Below are positions 17,696 to 24,975 of a stretch of 64,000 nt of DNA, in pieces. This stretch comes from Chloroflexota bacterium (GTDB taxonomy: Bacteria; Chloroflexota; JAJPGV01). The stretch covers positions 44,365 to 108,364 of the forward strand of contig JAJPGV010000062.1 in assembly GCA_021325635.1 (NCBI GenBank), given 5' to 3'. Both the position numbers and the translations under genes were made by a program. Under the pieces are notes generated by a model. The model did not search any database and was not told the DNA's origin. It saw only the letters and a list, made by a program, of their open reading frames with translations. Position 1 is the first letter of the stretch; each line of letters opens with the position of its first letter.

Positions 17696-19203
17696 CGTGA
17701 TATTGCTCCATCCAGTGCGGCGAGCAACAGATTTCGGTCATCCGCAGGCAGCCGCCCAAGAGCCAAACGCGACAAAAGGATGTCGCGTGCGACCGACCAC
17801 GGAGACGGCGAAGTCATCTGCAAGCTCGTGGCTGTTGGCCACCAGTTAGTTTGGTTTTCAGCGGAAAGCCGGTAGGCCAAATAATTGGCTAGTACGTCGG
17901 GTCGGACATCATGCGCTTTCGCAATCCGTTGTACAGCCGCCTTTAAGTTCTGCTCTGAGCGGGCACTCTGGATTGTCTCAGCCGCGAGATCATGTGCACG
18001 ATTCCGCAGAAGAACTGCGTTCGCAAACTCAGTCGCCTCTTCCTCTTCCTCCGACTCCGGCTTGAGGGCCGCAATCTCGGACGTCTCGAGGATTACAGGT
18101 CGGTTCTTCGACAGGTGATGTGTGACATGGAACGATTCATGTCCTAGGTCAACCAGCCAACCCGCTTGAAAGTCGGTCATGCGCTTCAAGGCGATGACAA
18201 TTCGCCCTTCGATGCTCCAACAAGCACCAAAGAATGTGCCGTGATCGCGGAGCGGCAGTACTGCGATCCCCGCATCCCAAACGAATCGGAGCATGGTCTC
18301 AAATGTGAGAGCACCGTACTGCGCAGTGATCTGGTCGCGAAACTCATCTGGGTCGGTCGGGAGCGTCCTCGTTACGAGATCAGGGGTTGCTAGAACAACA
18401 CATCGCGCCAAGAAATGCGCATACACGGAGTAAGCCTGGGCGTGAAGCTCGTTAGTGCGGCCGCGCATCTTGTATCGAACCGGACTAGTGGCCAGATTGA
18501 GTGACAGATTCTCCCCACTGAGCACCTTGGAGGTGGACCAGTCGAAGACGCGGCTCACAGCCGCGGCAAGACGCGCGAGAACATCCTCATCGGATCCGTC
18601 TAACCGGTCTCGTACAACACCGTATGCTGGAAGAAGGCGCTTCAAAACGAGATCTCGGTCGATACCGACATGTGATAGGCGAGACATAAGCGATGACAAA
18701 CTCGTTGACGAACGCGGTTCGACACTGAGATCGCGTAATGAGCATCCCATGGCTGCGAGGATGCGCTGAAGGGTCGTGAAGACCACGTCGTGACGGCCGT
18801 TCTCGATTCGTGATAGCGACTGAGGCGAGATCCCGGCTCTCTCGGCAAGCTCCTTACCTGTAAAGTTTCGGGCTTCACGAAGCTCTTTGATCCGCAGACC
18901 GACTTGCCGGGCCTGCTCGTCTGCGATCGCTGCTAAGTGATTGCTGTACGCCTTGTCCGTAAGCACCCTGACGGATGACCATGGAATCTCTACGACACCG
19001 CCTTCTGCGGGGACAGTAATCTCGTATGGACCGACTTCCAGCTGGTCCCAGTCGGGGCTACTTGAGCCAGCCGGCAGCACAGCGTGCCCTTCGACGTTTA
19101 CGTGTGAGCCATCCTGAAATGACACCGACAGCTTGCCCTTGTGAAAGCTCGCAGCGGCAATCCGTTGATACTCAGGCAGATCCCAGGTATTCACGGTGGT
19201 CAT
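17692..19203 (-). CDS. Xre-ImmA/IrrE metallopeptidase regulator
   Basis: 503 residues. The N-terminal about 90 residues resemble DUF2442 (GKLSVSFQDGSHVNV). A Cro/Xre helix-turn-helix follows (about 101-160: ELAERAGISPQSLSRIENGRHD), then a C-terminal ImmA/IrrE-type zinc peptidase with H355-E-S-F-H359 and a downstream acidic stretch ending EFANAVLL as third ligand region. Such proteins cleave or sense a repressor and switch on mobile or defence genes. Overlaps the DUF4160 gene by four bases and the zinc-ribbon gene by four; DUF2442 and DUF4160 often come as a pair, supporting joint function. Confidence 0.82.
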   Translation of the reverse strand: MTTVNTWDLPEYQRIAAASFHKGKLSVSFQDGSHVNVEGHAVLPAGSSSPDWDQLEVGPYEITVPAEGGVVEIPWSSVRVLTDKAYSNHLAAIADEQARQVGLRIKELREARNFTGKELAERAGISPQSLSRIENGRHDVVFTTLQRILAAMGCSLRDLSVEPRSSTSLSSLMSRLSHVGIDRDLVLKRLLPAYGVVRDRLDGSDEDVLARLAAAVSRVFDWSTSKVLSGENLSLNLATSPVRYKMRGRTNELHAQAYSVYAHFLARCVVLATPDLVTRTLPTDPDEFRDQITAQYGALTFETMLRFVWDAGIAVLPLRDHGTFFGACWSIEGRIVIALKRMTDFQAGWLVDLGHESFHVTHHLSKNRPVILETSEIAALKPESEEEEEATEFANAVLLRNRAHDLAAETIQSARSEQNLKAAVQRIAKAHDVRPDVLANYLAYRLSAENQTNWWPTATSLQMTSPSPWSVARDILLSRLALGRLPADDRNLLLAALDGAISR

Positions 19204-19442
19204 GCCGAGGCCCCTCCAGGATTGAGTTCATCCCAGGCTGCACAGATCAGATCGAGGTTCTCCGTCAAGACCGCTCGGGCATCGCGCGGCAATGCTCCGC
19301 CGGCCACCACGACCAAGCTCGGTAGCGCCACCGCTATCGAGTTCTCTCCCCAACGAATGTGACAGTGTGGCAACTTGTGCTGGCCTCCAACCTCGGGATA
19401 CACGTATACGACATATGCTCCACAGCGAAGCACGCTTGGCAT
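19200..19442 (-). CDS. DUF4160 family protein
   Basis: 80 residues. Characteristic pattern MPSVLRCGAYVVYVYP, then LPHCHIRWGENSIAV, then a C-terminal helix RAVLTENLDLICAAWDELN. DUF4160 proteins usually accompany DUF2442 proteins and behave like toxin-antitoxin components; here the neighbour carries a DUF2442-like domain plus an Xre domain. The start is set by the promoter: TTGACA-17-TATACT ends seven bases before ATG 19442, so the mRNA is probably leaderless. The in-frame TTG further upstream is the -35 box itself. Confidence 0.8.
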   Translation of the reverse strand: MPSVLRCGAYVVYVYPEVGGQHKLPHCHIRWGENSIAVALPSLVVVAGGALPRDARAVLTENLDLICAAWDELNPGGASA

Positions 19443-19449
19443 CTCGACC

Positions 19450-19478
19450 AGTATAAACGTATACGTTAATGATGTCAA
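19450..19478 (-). promoter_or_regulatory. Consensus sigma-70 promoter with embedded palindromic operator
   Basis: On the minus strand: TTGACA (19478-19473), a 17-base spacer, TATACT (19455-19450). The spacer holds the perfect 12-base palindrome AACGTATACGTT (19456-19467), a typical Xre operator. Binding there would block polymerase. Predicted transcription start coincides with the DUF4160 ATG. Confidence 0.8.
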
Positions 19479-19526
19479 CGCCCCGGGCTGGAGGTAACCC
19501 CGGGTGCCGCCCGTCGGCAGCCGGCC

Positions 19527-20141
19527 CTATAAGTGGGACAGAACGAGGCCCCCAAGTTCGCTGGCGTCTTCGTCCAGATCAGCTGCGTTCACGACAAGCA
19601 ACCGACCGTCGTATCTATCAAAGAAGCCTTCGTAGGCAGCGTTAAGATCCTCTACATAGGCCGGATCGATTCCCGCCTCGGAGGATCTGCCGCGCGAACG
19701 AATACGTTCGAGGAGGAGTTCTGTGGAGGCGCGGAGGTAGACCACTAGATCCGGCTGTGGCAGCCGCTCGTTGAAATACTCGAACACCGACGTCACAATG
19801 CGCCATTCACGCTGCTGGTGAGGTTGGCCAACGATGGCCCTCGCGAAGATCGCCTCTCGAGGATAGAGATAGTCACTCAGAATCCCTGACGACCTCTGCT
19901 GGTTCTGAATGGCAACTTGGAGCTGGTGAAAGTGGATGGACAGAAATGTCAGCATCGCTTGCATCGCATGTGCCGTGGGATCTCGGTAGAGATCGTCGAG
20001 GAAAGGGTTCCAGTCGACTCGCTCCAACACCGATTGGAAGCCGAGAGCACCGCCAAGTCGCTGCGCGACCGTTGTCTTCCCGGCTCCAATGCAGCCCTCA
20101 ATTGCGACGTATGGCACAGAGAGTGCCGGCACCCCAGTCAT
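19527..20141 (-). CDS. Deoxynucleoside kinase (dNK family)
   Basis: 204 residues, deoxyadenosine/deoxyguanosine-kinase-like P-loop enzyme that phosphorylates deoxynucleosides. Walker A is GCIGAGKT at 16-23. The family's substrate motif appears as VDWNPFLDDLYRDP, and the lid as IRSRGRSSEAGID; the ILSDYLYPREAIFA stretch carries the DRS-like region in altered form. In this setting (a second kinase, a methyltransferase and a radical SAM enzyme nearby) it may supply or monitor a nucleotide rather than act in bulk salvage. 24 bases separate it from the next kinase upstream. Confidence 0.85.
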   Translation of the reverse strand: MTGVPALSVPYVAIEGCIGAGKTTVAQRLGGALGFQSVLERVDWNPFLDDLYRDPTAHAMQAMLTFLSIHFHQLQVAIQNQQRSSGILSDYLYPREAIFARAIVGQPHQQREWRIVTSVFEYFNERLPQPDLVVYLRASTELLLERIRSRGRSSEAGIDPAYVEDLNAAYEGFFDRYDGRLLVVNAADLDEDASELGGLVLSHL

Positions 20142-20165
20142 TCCGGCGGCCGTGACCTACTCCTG

Positions 20166-20741
20166 TTATCTCGGCTTTGTGATGCCACGTGACAAGAGGA
20201 ACCGTTTAACCTCCTCCAGCAGCTGAGCGGGAGTTCCGTCGTTGCTCACGACGAGCTCAGCGCGTGACCGTAAAGCATCGATACCAGACTCAATCGGATG
20301 CTTCTCCATTTCAATCAGGGCTTCGCTGGTCAATGGTTCGCCTTGAGTACGTTCTAGGATCCGGCTTCGCCGCCGCTCGTCGTCAAGGTCGACAAAGATC
20401 AGGTACGTGGCCTCCGCAAGTGATCGGGTGTATTCTTCGGCGGCCGCGTTCCGGATTCCATCAAAGGCAACACGTCCCCGACTGGCCAGCTCCGAATACG
20501 CAATGGCCATGTTCACGAGGGCAGGCTCTCCAAGACGAGAGATAAGATCGTGGCCGACGTCCTGCAGCGTCCTCCGATCGCTCCCGAGTCCCAATTCCTT
20601 TGCTTTGGCCCGGACGGTCGCGCCGAATCCCACAACGCCGAACCCAAACTCCTCGCAGAGAAAGCGGGTGACGGTCGACTTCCCCGCTCCAATCTTTCCG
20701 GTCACCATCACTGAGGTTTGGATGGCTTGGCTCTCGGTCAT
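20166..20741 (-). CDS. P-loop nucleotide/CoA-type kinase
   Basis: 191 residues with Walker A GKIGAGKST (15-23), FGATVRAKAKELGL, GRVAFDGIRNAAAEEY and a lid with RRRSRILERTQGEP. It resembles dephospho-CoA kinase/AAA_18-type small-molecule kinases; similar folds include deoxynucleoside monophosphate kinases. Substrate unknown. The stop lies 24 bases before the dNK gene; the start overlaps the TylF-type methyltransferase gene by four bases, so all three are one transcript. Confidence 0.8.
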   Translation of the reverse strand: MTESQAIQTSVMVTGKIGAGKSTVTRFLCEEFGFGVVGFGATVRAKAKELGLGSDRRTLQDVGHDLISRLGEPALVNMAIAYSELASRGRVAFDGIRNAAAEEYTRSLAEATYLIFVDLDDERRRSRILERTQGEPLTSEALIEMEKHPIESGIDALRSRAELVVSNDGTPAQLLEEVKRFLLSRGITKPR

Positions 20742-21712
20742 AGCTTTAGGAAGACACCTGTCCCGTGCAGGTTAAAGAACCCATCGGCTGGACCGAGCAC
20801 TTCATCGACTGCTATCCGTTCTCCTAATGTGTAAAGCCACCTCTCGTCGCAGAAGTAATGATCAAAAGCAATGATGCCGCCAGTCACAGTCTGTTGTACG
20901 CACAAATCGAGAGCTGCCTTCGTCGGAGAGTAGTTGTCGGTGTCGAAAAAGCTCAGTGCTAATGGCACGCCAGCCAATTCGGTGTAGGTTTCCCGGATGT
21001 CGCCGCGGACAAGCCTAATCGGATACGGCTTGCAGTACCGCTCGACCGCATCGTAATCCTCAAATACGTCGTGTGGGTCGCTGTACAGATCCAAGAGCGA
21101 CTGTCGCTCCGGAAACCCGGCAAACATGTCGAATCCATAAATCTGTGCGTCGATGCCTAGTGCCTTGGCCGCTCGTGCGAGGAAGACCGTCGTCCCGCCC
21201 TTGTATACCCCAAACTCTGCTATGTTGCCCTCGATACCGCGCCGAGCGATGTGCTGCAGAGATTGATAGAGGTGCACAAGCATGTTGGAGTAGCCTGCTG
21301 CTCGCGAGCTCACGAACAATGAACCAACCAGGCTTTGAAACGTACGGTCTTGAAATGCAAGGTGTCCGATGCCCGCAAGAATGACCCTGACGTCCCCCTT
21401 CAGGAAGTGCGCGGCCTGACGGAGTACCTCTTCCTTTCGGGCGTCTTCGGTGACGACGATGGTATCTATGGGCCTGACACCCAGGGACTCTGCGGGTATG
21501 AGGTCGATCCCTCCAACCTCACCGCTTGTTGAGTGCGCGTTGTCAATGACGGCCTCGACACGAGCCTGGAGCCCTTGCTGTCGTAGGTACTCGATCAGGC
21601 GAAGAGATGTCCTAGTATCCCCCCAAAACACGATATGCTGCCTTCCTTCAGCAATGGCAGCTGCGACGCCGTGCTGTAGCTGGGTGAAGAAGCCTTCGGA
21701 CGACATGGTCAC
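20738..21712 (-). CDS. TylF/MycF-type SAM-dependent methyltransferase
   Basis: 324 residues. The C-terminal two-thirds is a TylF-like methyltransferase fold: GNIAEFGVYKGGTTVFLARAA as motif I, IYGFDMFAGFPER, FFDTDNYSPTKAALDLC and GGIIAFDHYF (metal/acceptor side). The N-terminal about 100 residues form a second Rossmann-like unit (HIVFWGDTRTSLRLIEYLRQQ, then IDTIVVTEDARKEEVLRQA), as seen in sugar-modifying enzymes. The family typically O-methylates sugars of small molecules; here the acceptor may be a nucleoside product of the neighbouring kinases, which is speculation. Confidence 0.83.
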   Translation of the reverse strand: MTMSSEGFFTQLQHGVAAAIAEGRQHIVFWGDTRTSLRLIEYLRQQGLQARVEAVIDNAHSTSGEVGGIDLIPAESLGVRPIDTIVVTEDARKEEVLRQAAHFLKGDVRVILAGIGHLAFQDRTFQSLVGSLFVSSRAAGYSNMLVHLYQSLQHIARRGIEGNIAEFGVYKGGTTVFLARAAKALGIDAQIYGFDMFAGFPERQSLLDLYSDPHDVFEDYDAVERYCKPYPIRLVRGDIRETYTELAGVPLALSFFDTDNYSPTKAALDLCVQQTVTGGIIAFDHYFCDERWLYTLGERIAVDEVLGPADGFFNLHGTGVFLKL

Positions 21713-21719
21713 AGTCGAT

Positions 21720-22733
21720 TCAGTGCGTTAAACGCGAAACGATACCTTTCCTGCGGTCCTGAATAAACGCAGCAACCAACGCGGTGAACAGTTCAAGCTC
21801 ATCGGGAGTGAGTTCACGGTCACGCGGCAACCCGTACCAATCTGCAATGCATTTCCGGCAACAGAGCGCCAGGGCATGTTGAGCGTAGTAGATGACGTTG
21901 CCGGTATAGGGCGTCTGCATCCCGTCTCGATAAGGGGAGGCCCCGCCCACGGCGCTAGTTAGACGCTTTCGAATGCGTTCGAGCAGGACGCTTTCTGTCG
22001 CCCGATGAAGTTGTCTCAGGCTTCTCTCGTCCAATTCTCGGTCCCACCACGACCGACGCCACTCGTTTGTCCGCAGTTCCCGGAACACTCCTTCTGGGCT
22101 TTCCGGGTTCACGTGATCCGGAGTCGTCCGTGACCAAGGCTTAAGTTTGCTTCCTGTGTATCGACGACGACGGTTCGTCTTCGATTGGTCAAAAGACGCG
22201 AGGGGCACCTGGGTATCGGCAAGAACTACCCAACCGCGCCGATCCCTCTTCGGGAACGACAGGGGTGATACCAATTCGACTCGATGAAGAAATATGAGGG
22301 TGGCATAACGGGCTTCAGCCTTCGTCTGAATGAAATCGGGTTCGAGAGCCAGGCCTCCAGAATGGTCGGCGACGATGTTGGCGACGCGATCAGGGGTAAG
22401 CCCCGCATAGTAGACCACCGAGAGAACCTCGGCTTTCGCTCGTACGGTCCCACCCGAATGCTTGAAAAGAACCACATCGCCTGGCGCAACCGCCTTGTAT
22501 GGCGGACAGGCAATCCGAGAAAAGCGCGACTCGATGGTCTTTTCGCCGCGGAGGATCTTTTCCAGATAGTTCCCGGACATGATCGCCAGGTGATGGCGTG
22601 CGCCGCTTTCGGCTGGAATCAACGGCGGCTGATGGGCTTCGGGCGCCGTTGATATTTCCTGAGATTGCGCTAACTCGCTCACACTCACGTCGTCCCCGGA
22701 GTTCGGTAGCTCGGTACCCCTGCTATCACGCAC
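21720..22733 (-). CDS. ASCH-DUF4186 fusion protein
   Basis: 337 residues. After an acidic unstructured start, an ASCH/PUA-like domain occupies about 47-155 (HHLAIMSGNYLEKILRGEKT, IESRF, PGDVVLFKHSGG). This fold often binds RNA or modified bases. The C-terminal about 110 residues repeat the module seen in the zinc-ribbon protein: LRTNEWRRSWWDRELDERSL, then DUF4186 with YRDGMQTPYTGNVIY, AQHALALCCRKC and GLPRDRELTPDE. First gene of the nine-gene minus-strand cluster, divergent from the radical SAM gene. GTG start at 22733. Confidence 0.78.
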   Translation of the reverse strand: MRDSRGTELPNSGDDVSVSELAQSQEISTAPEAHQPPLIPAESGARHHLAIMSGNYLEKILRGEKTIESRFSRIACPPYKAVAPGDVVLFKHSGGTVRAKAEVLSVVYYAGLTPDRVANIVADHSGGLALEPDFIQTKAEARYATLIFLHRVELVSPLSFPKRDRRGWVVLADTQVPLASFDQSKTNRRRRYTGSKLKPWSRTTPDHVNPESPEGVFRELRTNEWRRSWWDRELDERSLRQLHRATESVLLERIRKRLTSAVGGASPYRDGMQTPYTGNVIYYAQHALALCCRKCIADWYGLPRDRELTPDELELFTALVAAFIQDRRKGIVSRLTH

Positions 22734-22875
22734 CTATGATCGATTATCTGTGGTGAACACGCAACAGGTCCCGTCCGGTCCTCTGCTGGCGCAGATTTCG
22801 GTCGCCGTTCACCCAGCCGACGCACCCCGTGGGACTCCCGCCGCGCGCTTTGCCCCAACATTCAGGCTATCGTGA
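22734..22875. promoter_or_regulatory. Divergent intergenic region of the DUF4186/radical SAM cluster
   Basis: 142 bases between two divergent genes that must hold promoters for both arms. I see no convincing -35/-10 pair or palindrome, so the promoters are unassigned. Confidence 0.3.
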
Positions 22876-23919
22876 ATGAGTCTCATGACCGCCCGACTGT
22901 TGGACACCGATGATTGGTCGAAACGGTATCGCGACGCATCCGTCAACCTTCGGACCCGTCAGCTATTGATCACCAACTTCGTCAGTTCCCAGCAAGAGGA
23001 CGATCTGAGCGAGCCGGCCAATTGTCGAGGGTTCGGACGTGTCCGTCACTTCCATCGGCAGGTGCCCGGGTGGGTTTCGAACCCTCTGCCTATCGACCCG
23101 GCCGTTGCGAAACTCGGGCTTCCTCCGACTGATGCGCTCGAGGCCCAAGTCTTTCAAAACGCCGCGTGCAATTGGAGGTGCTGGTACTGCTACGTTCCCT
23201 TTTCGATGCTTTCCGCGAATCCTCGACGCTCCTCGTGGCTAAGCGCAACCGAATTGGTGGATCTATATCTGGCGGAAGTGGAGCCCCGGAGAGTCATTGA
23301 TCTATCAGGCGGGCAACCCGACCTTGTGCCGGAGTGGGTGCCATGGATGATGGACGAGTTGACGAGGAGGAAGTTGGATTCGTCGGTTTACCTCTGGTCA
23401 GATGACAACCTGAGCGTCGATTACTTTTGGCGGTTCTTATCTGAAGATGAAATCAGCAGAGTAGCCACGTATTCGAACTATGGGCGAGTCGGATGCCTGA
23501 AGGGCTTCAACGAAAGCTCATTCAGTTTCAACACACGCGCGGCGCCCGAACTTTTCCAGCGTCAGTTCGAACTAATGAGGCGCTTTCTCGAGTCGGGGAT
23601 CGACATGTACGGCTACGTTACCCTCACAACTCCAACCGAGACAGGGATCGCTGATGACATGGCACGCTTCTGCGATCGGCTTCAACGACTTGACTATTAT
23701 TTTCCGTTACGGACCGTACCGTTGGACATCCAGGTATACGGTCCGGTTCGTCAGCGACTTGATCCGGTTAAGCGTTTGGCGCTCGCCCATCAGCGGCGCG
23801 CCTTAGATCGATGGCTGGCAGAACTCGATCAGCGGTTCACGTCGGAGGAGCGCCAGTGGCCGATCCACAAAGTGCCGCTCGCACGTCGGCCCCGTGTGGA
23901 CATCGACGCCGTTCACTGA
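22876..23919 (+). CDS. Radical SAM protein
   Basis: 347 residues. The [4Fe-4S]-binding CxxxCxxC motif is C98-NWR-C102-WY-C105. A SAM-binding GGQP-type motif follows (RVIDLSGGQPDLVPEW). The TIM-barrel strands continue to about residue 300, without an extra C-terminal Cys cluster, so no SPASM domain. Reaction unknown. It differs from viperins, whose motif reads CNxxCxFCF. Divergent from, and probably part of, the kinase/methyltransferase/DUF4186 cluster. Confidence 0.83.
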   Translation: MSLMTARLLDTDDWSKRYRDASVNLRTRQLLITNFVSSQQEDDLSEPANCRGFGRVRHFHRQVPGWVSNPLPIDPAVAKLGLPPTDALEAQVFQNAACNWRCWYCYVPFSMLSANPRRSSWLSATELVDLYLAEVEPRRVIDLSGGQPDLVPEWVPWMMDELTRRKLDSSVYLWSDDNLSVDYFWRFLSEDEISRVATYSNYGRVGCLKGFNESSFSFNTRAAPELFQRQFELMRRFLESGIDMYGYVTLTTPTETGIADDMARFCDRLQRLDYYFPLRTVPLDIQVYGPVRQRLDPVKRLALAHQRRALDRWLAELDQRFTSEERQWPIHKVPLARRPRVDIDAVH

Positions 23920-24020
23920 CACACCGCCGGAAACATAGATAAACGGCCTCCAGCACATGATTTCGAGTTCAATTGGCTACAGATTTGGCTACAGAAGCAG
24001 GCGGCGAAGGGCAAAATTAA

Positions 24021-24045
24021 AGCTCAGAACCAGCGGTTCTGAGCT
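24021..24045 (-). terminator. Rho-independent terminator after the tRNA-Met fragment
   Basis: Perfect 11-base stem AGCTCAGAACC / GGTTCTGAGCT with a 3-base loop. Read on the minus strand it is followed by TTTAATTTT. It lies nine bases beyond the tRNA 3' end, as expected for the original tRNA gene terminator. Confidence 0.8.
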
Positions 24046-24053
24046 CAATTTGT

Positions 24054-24102
24054 TCGTTGCGGGGGTCAGATTCGAACTGACGACCTTCGGGTTATGAGCT
24101 CG
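24054..24102 (-). other. Attachment site: 3' half of a tRNA-Met (CAT) gene
   Basis: On the minus strand the sequence runs from the anticodon loop (CTCATAA, anticodon CAT) through the variable loop and T arm (GTTCGAATC flanked by GTCA/TGAC) to the acceptor 3' strand CCCCGCAACGA. No D arm or 5' acceptor strand exists to the right, so it is a displaced 3' fragment, as left at the far end of an element integrated by a tyrosine recombinase. With its own terminator on the left, the integrated DNA should extend rightwards. Confidence 0.8.
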
Positions 24103-24420
24103 TTTTTGGCCCGAAAAATGGCGTCCACGGCCGTCAAATCTTGTCAATTCGTGCTCAGATAGCAAGATAGCTGCGTCCATTGTTGTCTGCCGAAATCCAC
24201 TGTTTTCGCCTCAATTAGGTGTGTAATTAGGTGTAGAAGCAGGCGGCGTTGTTAAGCAAGCGACCGGACAGGCTGCCAGCTTTTGATCGCCGCAAGCTAG
24301 CTATTTTGGTGACCTTCGGGATAGTAGCCCGAAGGTCCGGCTGGCGGACTTGTAACGTTGGCGAGAGGGCGGTTTCAAACAGACGCACGCAGGTGCCTCG
24401 ACGTCCTGCGTGAGCTGTTG
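24103..24420. other. Non-coding stretch right of the attachment site
   Basis: No gene seen. Contains the GAAGCAGGCGGCG 13-mer (24235) also present left of the attachment site (23995), and the hairpin at 24311. Likely recombination-site arm region with the integrase lost. Confidence 0.45.
24311..24337. repeat. Inverted repeat sharing the tRNA core decamer
   Basis: GACCTTCGGG-ATAGTAG-CCCGAAGGTC, perfect 10-base arms. The same GACCTTCGGG occurs in the tRNA fragment (24082-24091), next to the anticodon loop. It could be a recombinase-binding arm or a folded single-stranded site; no T-run, so not an obvious terminator. Confidence 0.55.
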
Positions 24421-24531
24421 CTAGCGGCGTCGCCTCTGGTCGACCACCGAAGGCATAGACCGCAGATACACCTCGCCAGTTAGCCACAGGCCATCGGCCT
24501 TGATCCGGAATCGCCGTGGCTGAGCTTTCAC
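24421..24531 (-). CDS. Very small basic protein (36 aa)
   Basis: GTG at 24531 to TAG at 24421. Encodes 36 residues: VKAQPRRFRIKADGLWLTGE followed by VYLRSMPSVVDQRRRR. The composition is protein-like, with a strand pattern FRIKADGLWLTGEVYLRS. Its GTG overlaps the TGA of the preceding 43-residue gene (GTGA), the usual sign of translational coupling. Function unknown. Confidence 0.5.
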   Translation of the reverse strand: MKAQPRRFRIKADGLWLTGEVYLRSMPSVVDQRRRR

Positions 24532-24659
24532 GATTTGTACCAGACATATGGATCGTCTGGGTCACCGCCGACCAGCGAATACAGCGCCCGGCCGCAAGAA
24601 GCCAAAGAGTCGTACCGTTGGCCCGTCACGAGGTCCTCGACTGGCTTGCGGCGATTCAT
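24528..24659 (-). CDS. Very small acidic protein (43 aa)
   Basis: ATG at 24659 to TGA at 24528. Starts MNRRKPVEDLVTGQRYDSLA and ends GGDPDDPYVWYKS. Protein-like composition with aromatic and acidic clusters; no domain recognised. Lies 30 bases after the 60-residue SAM-like gene and overlaps the next tiny gene, forming a three-gene mini-operon next to the attachment site. Confidence 0.5.
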   Translation of the reverse strand: MNRRKPVEDLVTGQRYDSLASCGRALYSLVGGDPDDPYVWYKS

Positions 24660-24689
24660 TGATGAATCAAATTGGCCGCATCGGCCCAA

Positions 24690-24872
24690 TTAGCGATGGT
24701 TTCTCTCCCCGGGTTTAAAGTCATCGCTGAGCCAGCGAACGAAATTGCGAGCATGCAATAGATATGTTGCCTTGGTCTTGTCCGTCAGGGATGCACGTGC
24801 AACCTCGCGTTCGTATTCGGCTAAGGCGCTTTCCACAGGCCGGAGAATGTCGACTGAGAGTCGTGCTGCCAC
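24690..24872 (-). CDS. Small integrase SAM-like (core-binding) domain protein (60 aa)
   Basis: GTG 24872 is preferred because AAGGGG lies just upstream; a longer frame to 25088 has no support and would run into the WYL gene. The product resembles only the N-terminal core-binding helix bundle of tyrosine recombinases (ALAEYEREVARASLTDKTKA, then TYLLHARNFVRWLSDDFKPG) and stops where the catalytic domain should begin. Either an integrase remnant or one of the stand-alone versions found near defence genes. Divergent from the WYL regulator. Confidence 0.6.
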   Translation of the reverse strand: MAARLSVDILRPVESALAEYEREVARASLTDKTKATYLLHARNFVRWLSDDFKPGERNHR

Positions 24873-24935
24873 GAGCCCCTTATACCTCAGATTCGCTTGG
24901 CAACACTCGCCGAATTTACGTATGCCTTTCGCGGG

Positions 24936-24965
24936 TTGACGATGTGAGCGCCCCGGGGCTAGCGT
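24936..24965 (+). promoter_or_regulatory. Possible promoter of the WYL regulator
   Basis: TTGACG (24936-24941), 18-base spacer, TAGCGT (24960-24965); ATG follows at 24976, so the transcript would be nearly leaderless. A CCCCGGGG palindrome lies in the spacer. Confidence 0.4.
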
Positions 24966-24975
24966 CGTAAGTCGG

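Noticed and set aside
22876..23919. Radical SAM protein as a prokaryotic viperin, because nucleotide kinases are nearby
   Set aside because: The Cys motif CNWRCWYC and surroundings lack the viperin CxFCF pattern and its typical N-terminal NWH motif.
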